Source: an uncultured Akkermansia sp. (lineage in GTDB: Bacteria; Verrucomicrobiota; Verrucomicrobiia; Verrucomicrobiales; Akkermansiaceae). From it: 64,000 nucleotides of DNA. Where the stretch lies: assembly GCA_900548895.1 (NCBI GenBank), contig URLZ01000003.1, forward strand, positions 44,886-108,885, read 5' to 3'. The notes below the pieces were generated by a model. It was not told the DNA's origin. It saw nothing but the letters and a program-made list of their open reading frames with translations, and did not search any database. The translations under genes were made by a program, and so were the position numbers. Below are positions 1 through 7,109 of this stretch, in pieces (the stretch's first letter is position 1; each line of letters begins with the position of its first letter).

Positions 1-615
1 AAAACCCAGCCCTATGCCAGCGGCTCGATTACCTCTCTTGGTACACAGAGTTTCACGCCGCCCTGCCGCTTGGAGTTTCGCGCCAAGGTGCCGAAGGGTC
101 GTGGCGTTTGGCCTGCCATCTGGACGATGCACCAGAACAAGTACGGCTGGCCGGCGAACGGAGAAATTGATATTCTCGAGCATATTTCGCAGGAGCCGAA
201 TCGCGTTTACTCCATCTTCCGCTGGGGTAAAAATGGCGGCAATCAGGAGTACAAGGTGATTCGGACGACGGATATTCGTGACTTGAGCAAGGATTTTCAC
301 ACCTATGTGCTGGAGTGGACGGATGAGTACATGTTCATGGAGATTGACGGTAAGGAAGTCGGCCGCATCAAGATTTCCGACGCTCAGTATCCGAATGGTG
401 ACAATCCTCTGCTGACGCCCTGCTACCTCATCATCAACACGGCTATCGGCGGTTGGGCGCAGGCTCCCGTGGCTGAGGATTATCCCGTTGAGTTCCTCAT
501 CGACTACGTGCGCTGCTACACCAAACCCGATCACCTCGACGCCTACCGAAAGGCTGATGAGGAGAGCGGACGAAAGAGCAAGGGGGGCAAGCGCAGTAAA
601 AACCGTCGCGACTGA
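1..615 (+). CDS. Secreted GH16-family glycoside hydrolase, 3' part only
   Basis: The reading frame is open from the first base of the window, so the 5' end (signal peptide and N-terminal beta-strands) lies outside. The remaining 204 codons hold the catalytic half of a GH16 jelly-roll enzyme: the signature GEIDILEH carries the nucleophile and acid/base glutamates (E-x-D-x-x-E), with WPAIWT just before it as in laminarinases and related beta-glucanases. It ends in a basic Lys/Arg-rich tail. A paralogue at 23657-24667 aligns over nearly the whole fragment, including the identical block around SDAQYPNGDNPLLTPCYLII. Substrate (beta-1,3-glucan, carrageenan, agar or other) cannot be decided. A good hairpin terminator follows. 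Confidence 0.85.
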   Translation, partial: KTQPYASGSITSLGTQSFTPPCRLEFRAKVPKGRGVWPAIWTMHQNKYGWPANGEIDILEHISQEPNRVYSIFRWGKNGGNQEYKVIRTTDIRDLSKDFHTYVLEWTDEYMFMEIDGKEVGRIKISDAQYPNGDNPLLTPCYLIINTAIGGWAQAPVAEDYPVEFLIDYVRCYTKPDHLDAYRKADEESGRKSKGGKRSKNRRD

Positions 616-640
616 TTTCTGAGCGTTCACGCCCTTTCGA

Positions 641-685
641 GCCCCGGCACCCGATCCTATCTTCTCGGGTGTCGGGGCCTTTTTC
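641..685 (+). terminator. Rho-independent terminator after the GH16 fragment
   Basis: A 14-bp GC-rich stem (gccccggcacccga paired with tcgggtgtcggggc) with an 8-nt loop is followed by a run of five T. It lies 25 nt after the GH16 stop codon. Confidence 0.85.
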
Positions 686-686
686 T

Positions 687-970
687 GACTCTCGGCAACT
701 CGCGCGCTGGCTCCCCCGCTGATACGCGCGCTGACTCCCGCGCTGCTCGTTGCCGAGAGGTATGCGGCGGAAGCCTCGGTCGTTGCCGGAGCTTGTCGGG
801 CTGAGGTGCAGCGGCGCAGGCGGGGGTGAGGCAAGGTGCAGAGGGGGGAGAAAAGGGAGCAAGAAACGGAGCAGGGGCTTCTTCATTCAGGGGGCGGTCG
901 TTGGCAGCTTCGGCAAGCGCCGGGTTCGGCAGCGCTTCATGCAGTAAAAAGCGCGAAAGTCAGCAACATT
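687..970. other. Intergenic stretch without a recognised gene
   Basis: Lies between the GH16 terminator and the rpsA promoter. Frames open here have no family resemblance and no plausible start signal. I see no RNA gene or clear repeat. Confidence 0.5.
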
Positions 971-974
971 AGAC

Positions 975-1003
975 TTGCAAGGCAATGCGGCAGCCGCTAT
1001 AAT
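975..1003 (+). promoter_or_regulatory. rpsA promoter
   Basis: TTGCAA at 975-980 and TATAAT at 998-1003 are separated by exactly 17 bp. The predicted transcript start near 1010 gives an S1 leader of about 90 nt. That leader contains a potential hairpin (cggtgg at 1020 with ccaccg at 1047), possibly relevant to S1 autogenous control. Confidence 0.8.
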
Positions 1004-1100
1004 CGCCGACCGCATTCCGCCCGGTGGCCTACAGGCGCCCTCTCAACCACCGGTGTAAGGGCCTTGAGGATATGCGGCAACATTAACCGAAACAATACTC

Positions 1101-2789
1101 ATGAGTAAATCCGAACTGGAAGCTTTGATTGACTCCAAGCTTCCGTCTTTCCGCAAGGGTGACATCGTCAACGGTACCATCCTTGAAATCCGCCCGCAGG
1201 TCGTCCTCGTCGACATCGGCTACAAGTCCGAGGGTGTCATCCCCATCTCCGAATTTGAGGATGAAGAAATTGAAGTGGGCCAGGAGATCGAGGTGCTCCT
1301 CGAAAGCCTCGAAAACGACGAGGGTCTCGTCGTCCTTTCCAAAGAGAAGGCTGCGCACAAGCAGAACTGGGATAAGATCGTCGCCGTCTACAAGGAGGGC
1401 GGTCTCGTCAAGGGTAAGGTTAAGAGTGTCGTCAAAGGTGGCCTTATGGTCAACGTTGGCGTTGAGGCCTTCCTTCCCGGCTCTCAGGTGGACATCATTC
1501 CGCCGAAGGATCTCAACGAATTCGTCGGCAATGTCTACGAGTTCAAGATTGTCAAGGTCAATGATGACCGCAAGAACATCGTGCTCTCTCGCCGCGAGGT
1601 CATCGAGGCCGAGCGCAGCGAGCAGCGCCAGCGCTTCCTTGAGACCGTCAAGGTGGGGGATCGCGTGAAGGGCACTGTCAAGAACATCACGGACTTCGGC
1701 GCTTTCGTCGATCTCTCCGGTATGGACGGCCTGCTGCACATCACCGATATGAGCTGGGGTCGTGTCAATCATCCCTCCGAGCTTCTTCACGTCGGGCAGG
1801 AGATCGAGGTGCTCATTCTCGAGGTGGATCGCGACAAGGAGCGCGTGTCTCTGGGCCTCAAGCAGCTCACCGAGAATCCCTGGGCCGATATCGAGAAGAA
1901 GTACCCGATCGGTTCCCGCGTCAAGGGCCGCGTCACCAAGCTTCTCGCCTACGGTGCTTTCGTGGAGCTCGAGAAGGGTGTCGAGGGTCTTGTGCACGTG
2001 TCCGAGCTTTCCTGGACGAAGCGCATTACGCGCCCCAGCGATGTGCTCTCTCTGGATCAGGAGATCGAGGCCGTTGTGCTCAACATCTCCGTCGAGGAGC
2101 AGAAGATTTCGCTCGGCGTGCGCCAGCTCGACGAGAATCCCTGGGATGCCATCGAGGCTCGCTTCCCCGTCGGTACGGTTATCTCCGGCGCTGTTCGCAA
2201 CCTGACGCCCTACGGTGCCTTCGTGGCGCTTGAGGAGGGTATTGACGGTATGATCCACGTGTCCGACATGAGCTGGACGCGCAAGATCAATCACCCCTCC
2301 GAGATTCTCAAGAAGGGTGATGTCGTGCAGGCTCGCGTGCTTAACATCGACAAGGAGAACCAGCGTGTTTCTCTCGGCATCAAGCAGCTTGAGGCCGATC
2401 CCTGGGAGTCCATCGACAGCCGCTTCAAGGTCGGTGATCTCGTCACCGGTCAGGTGGCCAAGATTGCTTCCTTCGGTGCTTTCGTCAACCTCGACGGCGA
2501 TATCGACGGTCTCATCCACATTTCTCAGCTCTCTGAGGATCACGTGGAGCGCGTCAAGGATGTCATCAAGGTGGGCGAGGAGATCAAGGCTCGCGTCATC
2601 AAGGTCGACAAGGTCGAGCGCCGCATCGGTCTCTCCATCAAGGCTGTTAACTACGATCCCGAGCAGCTCCGCCGCGAGACGGCTGCCTTCGAGACCGTTC
2701 GCGCCGGCGATATGGTGGGTCTGGAGCAGGCCTTCAACCTCGCTGCCCTTCAGGCCGAGGAGTGGAGCCCCTCCGGCGACCAGAAGTAA
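1101..2789 (+). CDS. rpsA: 30S ribosomal protein S1
   Basis: A 562-residue protein made of six consecutive S1 (OB-fold) domains, the family's usual length and organisation. Repeated motifs such as YGAFVxLExGxxGLxHxSxxSW and DKExxRxSLGxKQL mark domains 3 to 6, and the first two are the more divergent ribosome-anchoring domains. S1 binds mRNA leaders and helps the 30S subunit load structured or weakly Shine-Dalgarno-dependent messages, which is of interest here because many starts in this window lack that motif. The start is the ATG at 1101, about 90 nt after a strong promoter. The gene is monocistronic, with a terminator at 2832. Identity is secure. Confidence 0.97.
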   Translation: MSKSELEALIDSKLPSFRKGDIVNGTILEIRPQVVLVDIGYKSEGVIPISEFEDEEIEVGQEIEVLLESLENDEGLVVLSKEKAAHKQNWDKIVAVYKEGGLVKGKVKSVVKGGLMVNVGVEAFLPGSQVDIIPPKDLNEFVGNVYEFKIVKVNDDRKNIVLSRREVIEAERSEQRQRFLETVKVGDRVKGTVKNITDFGAFVDLSGMDGLLHITDMSWGRVNHPSELLHVGQEIEVLILEVDRDKERVSLGLKQLTENPWADIEKKYPIGSRVKGRVTKLLAYGAFVELEKGVEGLVHVSELSWTKRITRPSDVLSLDQEIEAVVLNISVEEQKISLGVRQLDENPWDAIEARFPVGTVISGAVRNLTPYGAFVALEEGIDGMIHVSDMSWTRKINHPSEILKKGDVVQARVLNIDKENQRVSLGIKQLEADPWESIDSRFKVGDLVTGQVAKIASFGAFVNLDGDIDGLIHISQLSEDHVERVKDVIKVGEEIKARVIKVDKVERRIGLSIKAVNYDPEQLRRETAAFETVRAGDMVGLEQAFNLAALQAEEWSPSGDQK

Positions 2790-2831
2790 GAGCTGCGCTT
2801 CGTTCGCAACTCGGATCTCACTCTGATTTGC

Positions 2832-2868
2832 ACCCGCTGCGGGAATGCCCGCAGCGGGTCTTTTTTTT
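2832..2868 (+). terminator. rpsA terminator
   Basis: A 12-bp stem (acccgctgcggg with cccgcagcgggt) with loop AATG is followed by C and eight T. This is a textbook intrinsic terminator 42 nt after the rpsA stop. Confidence 0.95.
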
Positions 2869-3192
2869 CGGGGCGAGAGATGGGGGCAATCCGGGAGCGA
2901 AGGGGGGAAAGGGGGAAAAGGGGGCGAAGGCGAGAGGCGACCTCGCGGGCGGGCGCCTGCTCCGCGCCTCGGTCGGCGGTGGAGTGTTGCTCGGTGCGGC
3001 GCGGGCTCAGGGAGGCGAGCGGGGGCCTTCTCTGCGCGCCGCCGCGAGGCCGTAGGACCGGGGCTCGTTGCGGCCGGAGTAGAGGGGAGGGTGGAGGACG
3101 CAGGAGCCTGCGGGGGCCGGGGTCTCGTTCAAGGAAGGGAGCTCTTGCTCGGGAATCTCTCGTCGCTCGGCGGGCAAGTCCCCGGAGGCCAC
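2869..3192. other. Purine-rich intergenic region
   Basis: Lies between the rpsA terminator and the terminator of the converging marR-type gene. It opens with G/A-rich low-complexity sequence. No gene or RNA is recognised. Confidence 0.5.
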
Positions 3193-3226
3193 AAAAAAGA
3201 GTGAGCGCAAACCTGCACTCACTCTT
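3193..3226 (-). terminator. Terminator of the MarR-family gene
   Basis: Read on the minus strand, an 8-bp stem (agagtgag/ctcactct, extended by inner GC pairs) is followed by six T. It sits about 40 nt beyond the MarR stop codon. Confidence 0.8.
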
Positions 3227-3267
3227 CAGAGAAAATCGGTGGGGAAGCGGAGCCGTCGGGGGGAGGT

Positions 3268-3747
3268 TCACTTCTCGTCGATGGCGGCGTAGAGCTTGTC
3301 GACGATGGTGGTGAAGACCTGCCGCTCCTCTTCGGTGAGGTTGGCGGCGAGGCGGTTGGCGGCGTCGAGCATGTTCTGCTCAATGAGATCGGAGGTCCGC
3401 GAGCCGACGGAAGTGAGGCTCAGCAGCACGCCGCGGCGGTCATGCGGCGATTGGCGGCGCCTCAGCAGGCCCTGAGAGACCAGCGGGTCGACGAGGCGGG
3501 TGATGGCCGAGGGCGTGAGGCGCATCTCTTGCGCGAGAGCTCCGTGGAGCACGCCCGTGCTGTTGTGGCGCGTCAGGCGCCGAACGGCCCCCAGCGTGGC
3601 AGCCTGCTGGACGGTCATGGCGCTGAGAATGCGCTTGCCCGAGTCCGTCAGGGCGTTGTAGCCGGCGCGCCTGATGTAGGCCTGCACGGCCTCCATCTTG
3701 TCGGTGGTTTCCAGTTTTTTCTCGCGGGGACTCGGCATGTCGTCCAT
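3268..3747 (-). CDS. MarR-family transcriptional regulator
   Basis: A 159-residue winged-helix protein. The centre shows the MarR pattern: a recognition helix (LTPSAITRLVDPLVSQGLL) followed by the wing with the characteristic DRRGVLLSLT. MarR proteins act as dimers, usually repressing adjacent efflux or stress genes in response to small aromatic ligands. No obvious target neighbour is present; the next gene upstream is a separately promoted metallo-hydrolase. The ATG at 3747 (MDDMPSPREKK) is preferred over the longer frame to 3825 because a TTGACA/TAGACT promoter lies directly upstream, with its -10 ending 7 nt before this ATG. The longer start would lie inside or upstream of that promoter. 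Confidence 0.9.
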   Translation of the reverse strand: MDDMPSPREKKLETTDKMEAVQAYIRRAGYNALTDSGKRILSAMTVQQAATLGAVRRLTRHNSTGVLHGALAQEMRLTPSAITRLVDPLVSQGLLRRRQSPHDRRGVLLSLTSVGSRTSDLIEQNMLDAANRLAANLTEEERQVFTTIVDKLYAAIDEK

Positions 3748-3754
3748 GGCTGCG

Positions 3755-3783
3755 AGTCTACCACGAATGTGAACCTTTGTCAA
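3755..3783 (-). promoter_or_regulatory. Promoter of the MarR-family gene (leaderless)
   Basis: On the minus strand TTGACA (3783-3778), a 17-bp spacer and TAGACT (3760-3755), then 7 nt to the ATG at 3747. The transcript would begin at or next to the start codon. Confidence 0.75.
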
Positions 3784-3947
3784 TATCAACCGCTCAGATG
3801 AAGTAACGTTTCGGGGCTGAAGCAATGCGCGGCAGGCGTCCCGAGGCTCGGGCTGCGAATCGAGCGGCGTCCTGAGCCCCGGTGGGGGCTTTCGCAGCCG
3901 TTCGCAGCGGTTGAGATGCGGCCTCAGCAGAGGATGAGGAGGCTGCT

Positions 3948-5207
3948 TCAGTGGCGGATGCGGCGGTCGTCCGCGGGCGGTTCGTCCTGAGGCTGACGGC
4001 GGCTCTCGGAGCCGCCTGCGGGAGAGGAGGAGCGGGGGTGGCGTTCGCTGACTCGGCCGCGGAAGCTGCGGCCGTTTTCCGCCGCGATGAAGCGCTCGCT
4101 GCGAATGCCGCGGCGGTGCAGGGCGGTGGAGAGGTCGATGAGGGTCTCATCGTAGCCCTCGTGGCCGAGTTGCCAGGTGCCGAAGTGGCAGCCGAGGGCC
4201 TGCTTCGCACGCAGGGCGAGAAAGATGTCGACGGCTTCATCGGGCGAGACGTGGTGGTGGCGCAGCCAGTCGGGGCGGTAGGCGCCGATGGGGATGAGGG
4301 CGAGGTCCGGCGCGCCGAGGCGGCGGCGGATGTGCTCGAAGGCGGGGCTGGCGGCGGTGTCGCCGACGTAGCAGATGCGCGGGCCGCCCGGCGACTCCAG
4401 CCAGTAGCCGCACCAGAGGGAGAGGTTGTGGTTGGATGAGCCGCGGTAGCGGTTGCTCCAGTGGTGGGCGGGCGTGAGGGTGATGCTGAGCTTGCCGGCG
4501 CTGACGCTCTCCCACCAGTCGCGCTCTTCGATGCGCGCGGGGCCGATGTGGTACTCCAGCAGGGCGCGCAGGCCGAGGGGGACGATGAAGAGGGGGTTGT
4601 CGCGCAGGCGGAGGCGCCGCAGGGTGGCGGCGTCAAAGTGATCGTAGTGGTCGTGGGTGAGCAGGCAGATATCGATGGGCGGCAGGTCCTCCCAGACGAT
4701 GCCGGGCGGGCGGTGCCGCGCGGGGCCGACGCCCTGCACGGGGCTCACGTAGTCGCTCCAGACGGGGTCGGTGAGGATGTTCAGCCCGGCGGTGCGGATG
4801 AGCATGGTGGAGTGATTGACCATGGTGCACTCCCAGTCCGGGCCGTCGACGCTCGGGGCGAGCTCGGGGCGGTAGGCGTTTTCGCTCACGCGGGGGTAGA
4901 GTCCGCGCTCACTCATGCCGAAGAGCCATTTGAAGCCGGAGCCGGTGCCGTGGATGACGGCGGTGCCGGGAAAGACGTTGTGAAAGCGCTTGCCGTCAAA
5001 GTGATCGGAGGGGGCGCCGCTCCAGCTGCCGCCGCGGCAGAGGGTGTGCGCCAGCAGGCGGTCGATGGAGTAGAGGGCGATGCCGACGGTCAGCAGGCCG
5101 AGCAGGGCGATGAGCAGACGCCTCCGTCCCTTGCTGAGGCGGCCGCTGCGGCGCTGCCTCCGAGGGGGGCTGAGCGGTGTGGCCGAGGCTCGTGCGGGGC
5201 TGTCCAT
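3948..5207 (-). CDS. Membrane-anchored metallo-beta-lactamase-fold hydrolase (NAPE-PLD/UlaG-like)
   Basis: 419 residues. A basic N-terminus is followed by one hydrophobic segment (about residues 29-50), suggesting an N-terminal membrane anchor with the enzyme in the periplasm. The catalytic domain has the metal motif THDHYDHFD (HxHxDH), a later GDT, and H/D ligands typical of the MBL superfamily. The order and spacing resemble N-acyl-phosphatidylethanolamine phospholipase D and UlaG-type lactonase relatives. True substrate unknown. The C-terminal 40 residues are low-complexity. The start is supported by a promoter whose -10 ends 6 nt upstream. The gene stands alone. Confidence 0.85.
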   Translation of the reverse strand: MDSPARASATPLSPPRRQRRSGRLSKGRRRLLIALLGLLTVGIALYSIDRLLAHTLCRGGSWSGAPSDHFDGKRFHNVFPGTAVIHGTGSGFKWLFGMSERGLYPRVSENAYRPELAPSVDGPDWECTMVNHSTMLIRTAGLNILTDPVWSDYVSPVQGVGPARHRPPGIVWEDLPPIDICLLTHDHYDHFDAATLRRLRLRDNPLFIVPLGLRALLEYHIGPARIEERDWWESVSAGKLSITLTPAHHWSNRYRGSSNHNLSLWCGYWLESPGGPRICYVGDTAASPAFEHIRRRLGAPDLALIPIGAYRPDWLRHHHVSPDEAVDIFLALRAKQALGCHFGTWQLGHEGYDETLIDLSTALHRRGIRSERFIAAENGRSFRGRVSERHPRSSSPAGGSESRRQPQDEPPADDRRIRH

Positions 5208-5213
5208 GTGTTT

Positions 5214-5242
5214 TGTCTACCACAGGCGGGCGCGGAACTCAA
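5214..5242 (-). promoter_or_regulatory. Promoter of the MBL-fold hydrolase (leaderless)
   Basis: Minus strand TTGAGT (5242-5237), 17-bp spacer, TAGACA (5219-5214), then 6 nt to the ATG at 5207. Confidence 0.65.
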
Positions 5243-5494
5243 GGGCAAACTCCGCCATGAGGCGTGGGCTCGCCTTCGCTCGGCTTCCCCGAGGCGGCGG
5301 CGCAGGAGGCAGGGAGAGGCGGTCGGGCGAGCTTCCGCGGGCGGCGAAGGAGGGCTCAAGGTGCCGTCTCGGGCCGCAGGGGCTCAGAGGCTGCGGCTAT
5401 GGGGCGTCTCTGTGTGCGTCGGCGGTGCGTCGGCGGTGCGCCGGTGGGGTGGCGTGTCAGGTGGCCGAGTGCGGCCGAGTGCAGCCGGCGGGTC

Positions 5495-6655
5495 TCAACT
5501 GAGGGCCAGCAGGCGCTCGCCGAGAAACCACCAGAGCGTGGCGGCGGTGATGAGGCAGGGGCCGAAGGGCATCGGGCGCCCGAAGCCGTGGCGCGCGGTG
5601 ATGGCGATGAGCAGCCCGAGCAGGGAGCCGGCGCTCAGGGCGATGAGGACGCCGTCCCAGCCGGTGAGGGCGCCGATGGCCATGGCGATCCAGGCGTCGC
5701 CGCTGCCCATGGCGCTGCTGCGCGTGGCGTAGCCGCGGCAGCTGCCCGTGAGCTGCTCGTGCGCTTCAAGGGGGATGCGCTGCCCGTCGGGCAGCAGGAG
5801 GGCGTCGGCGTGCAGTTGCAGCAGGCCCTCTTCGCGCGGGGCGCCGGGGAGCTCAAGGGTGGCGCCGCGCAGCAGGATGCGGTCGCCGATGTCGCGCAGC
5901 AGGCGGCTGAGCATGAGGCTTTCGCTGCCGATGCTCAGCTCGATGTCCTCACCGTCTGCCGCCTGGCGGAGCTGCCAGGTCTGCGGGCGGGCGTAGCGCT
6001 TGCTGCGCATGCCGAAGAGCAGCATACCGAGCGCGGCGGTGAGTTTGAGGAGCAGGTAGCCGAAGAGGGCGGATGCGGCGGCGTAGGGCAGCCCGGCGGC
6101 GGTGGCGGGGCTGAGCGGGTTTTGCAGCAGCCAGGGGTCGGCGGCGGCGGCCAGCAGGGCGGCGGCGGTGGCGGCCAGGGTGAGGCGGCGCATGACGGTC
6201 ATCGTCTCCAGATCGATGAAGAAGGTGGCTGTCATGGCGGCCATCCAGAGGGCGACCCAGAGGAGGGCGAGGAGGTGCGAGAAGCTCAGGCTGACGGCGA
6301 TGAAGAGGGCAGCGGTGAGGGCTTCGACGATGCAGTAGCGCGGCGAGATGGGCCGGTGGCAGCAGGCGCTGCGCCCGCGCAGCATCAGCCAGCTGATGAT
6401 GGGGATGTTGAGATACCAGGGGATGGGGGCTTTGCAGTTCGGGCAGAAGGAGCGCGCGGGCTGCGTGGTTTTCATCCCCCGCGGCAGGCGGTAGATGATG
6501 ACGTTGAGGTAGGAGCCGATGCAGGCGCCGATGAGTCCGAAGGCCGTGGGCAGGAGCCACGGGTGCAGCAGGCGCAGGGTGTTGGTGTAGTCGATGAGGC
6601 TCAGATACCAGCTTTCGGGTAGGGTGAGCGCATGGGTGAGGGCTTCGATGCTCAT
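5495..6655 (-). CDS. pilD: Type IV prepilin leader peptidase / N-methyltransferase (A24 family)
   Basis: 386 residues, polytopic inner-membrane protein. The N-terminal methyltransferase domain has RLPRG followed by the first cysteine pair (CPNC). The second pair, usually CRxC, reads SACC, so its first cysteine is replaced by serine. The two catalytic aspartates of the A24 protease are in FFIDLE and in GSGDAW (GxGD motif). Between them lies about 100 extra residues of soluble sequence, making the protein longer than typical PilD (about 260-290). It cleaves type IV pilin or type II pseudopilin leaders. The ATG at 6655 is chosen because the longer frame to 6757 would overlap the upstream gene by 65 nt. 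It is probably cotranscribed with the small membrane protein at 6693-7055. Confidence 0.9.
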   Translation of the reverse strand: MSIEALTHALTLPESWYLSLIDYTNTLRLLHPWLLPTAFGLIGACIGSYLNVIIYRLPRGMKTTQPARSFCPNCKAPIPWYLNIPIISWLMLRGRSACCHRPISPRYCIVEALTAALFIAVSLSFSHLLALLWVALWMAAMTATFFIDLETMTVMRRLTLAATAAALLAAAADPWLLQNPLSPATAAGLPYAAASALFGYLLLKLTAALGMLLFGMRSKRYARPQTWQLRQAADGEDIELSIGSESLMLSRLLRDIGDRILLRGATLELPGAPREEGLLQLHADALLLPDGQRIPLEAHEQLTGSCRGYATRSSAMGSGDAWIAMAIGALTGWDGVLIALSAGSLLGLLIAITARHGFGRPMPFGPCLITAATLWWFLGERLLALS

Positions 6656-6692
6656 GGCGGGGAGAGCGGGTGCCGGCGCGGATCGGCGGGGC

Positions 6693-7055
6693 TCAGTCCA
6701 TGCCGTGCACGGCGCGCCAGATGGCGTAGAGGTTGAAGAGTTTGAGCAGCAGGGCAAAGCTCATGCCCCAGGTGACGGCGATGGTGAGTTTGGTTTTGGG
6801 GCTCAGCTTGCGTGCGATGATGAGGGCGACGTAGCCCGTGCCGGAGAGCAGGGCGGCGACGATGAGGGCGGCGGTTTTGTTGAAGCCCAGCCAGTCCAGC
6901 GGCATGGAGATGGGCAGCATGAAGGCGAACATCAGAACGGCGGCGTTGCGGATGCCTTCGAGCCAGGCGACCACGGCAGAGGGAATCATGACACAAAGAA
7001 GTAGCGTAATTTTGGCCGCTTTGCTGTATCGTTCCTGCTGGGTGGGGATGTACAT
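6693..7055 (-). CDS. Small membrane protein of unknown function
   Basis: 120 residues with three to four hydrophobic segments (about residues 16-32, 37-54, 62-80, 90-106). No family is recognised. It is the first gene of a likely two-gene unit with the prepilin peptidase, 37 nt upstream of it, and is divergent from uvrB. A TTGACA/CATGAT promoter ends 11 nt before the ATG, so any leader would be only 4-5 nt. Confidence 0.7.
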   Translation of the reverse strand: MYIPTQQERYSKAAKITLLLCVMIPSAVVAWLEGIRNAAVLMFAFMLPISMPLDWLGFNKTAALIVAALLSGTGYVALIIARKLSPKTKLTIAVTWGMSFALLLKLFNLYAIWRAVHGMD

Positions 7056-7066
7056 GATGCTGCGCC

Positions 7067-7095
7067 ATCATGCCAGAGTTTCCCGCCTCTGTCAA
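7067..7095 (-). promoter_or_regulatory. Promoter of the membrane protein / pilD unit
   Basis: Minus strand TTGACA (7095-7090), 17-bp spacer, CATGAT (7072-7067). It lies in the 54-nt gap shared with the divergent uvrB gene. Confidence 0.65.
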
Positions 7096-7109
7096 TCGCT
7101 AGTTCCGCC

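Noticed and set aside
1083-2543. 486-codon open frame antisense to rpsA
   Set aside because: Repetitive because it mirrors the S1 repeats. No independent start signal or homology.
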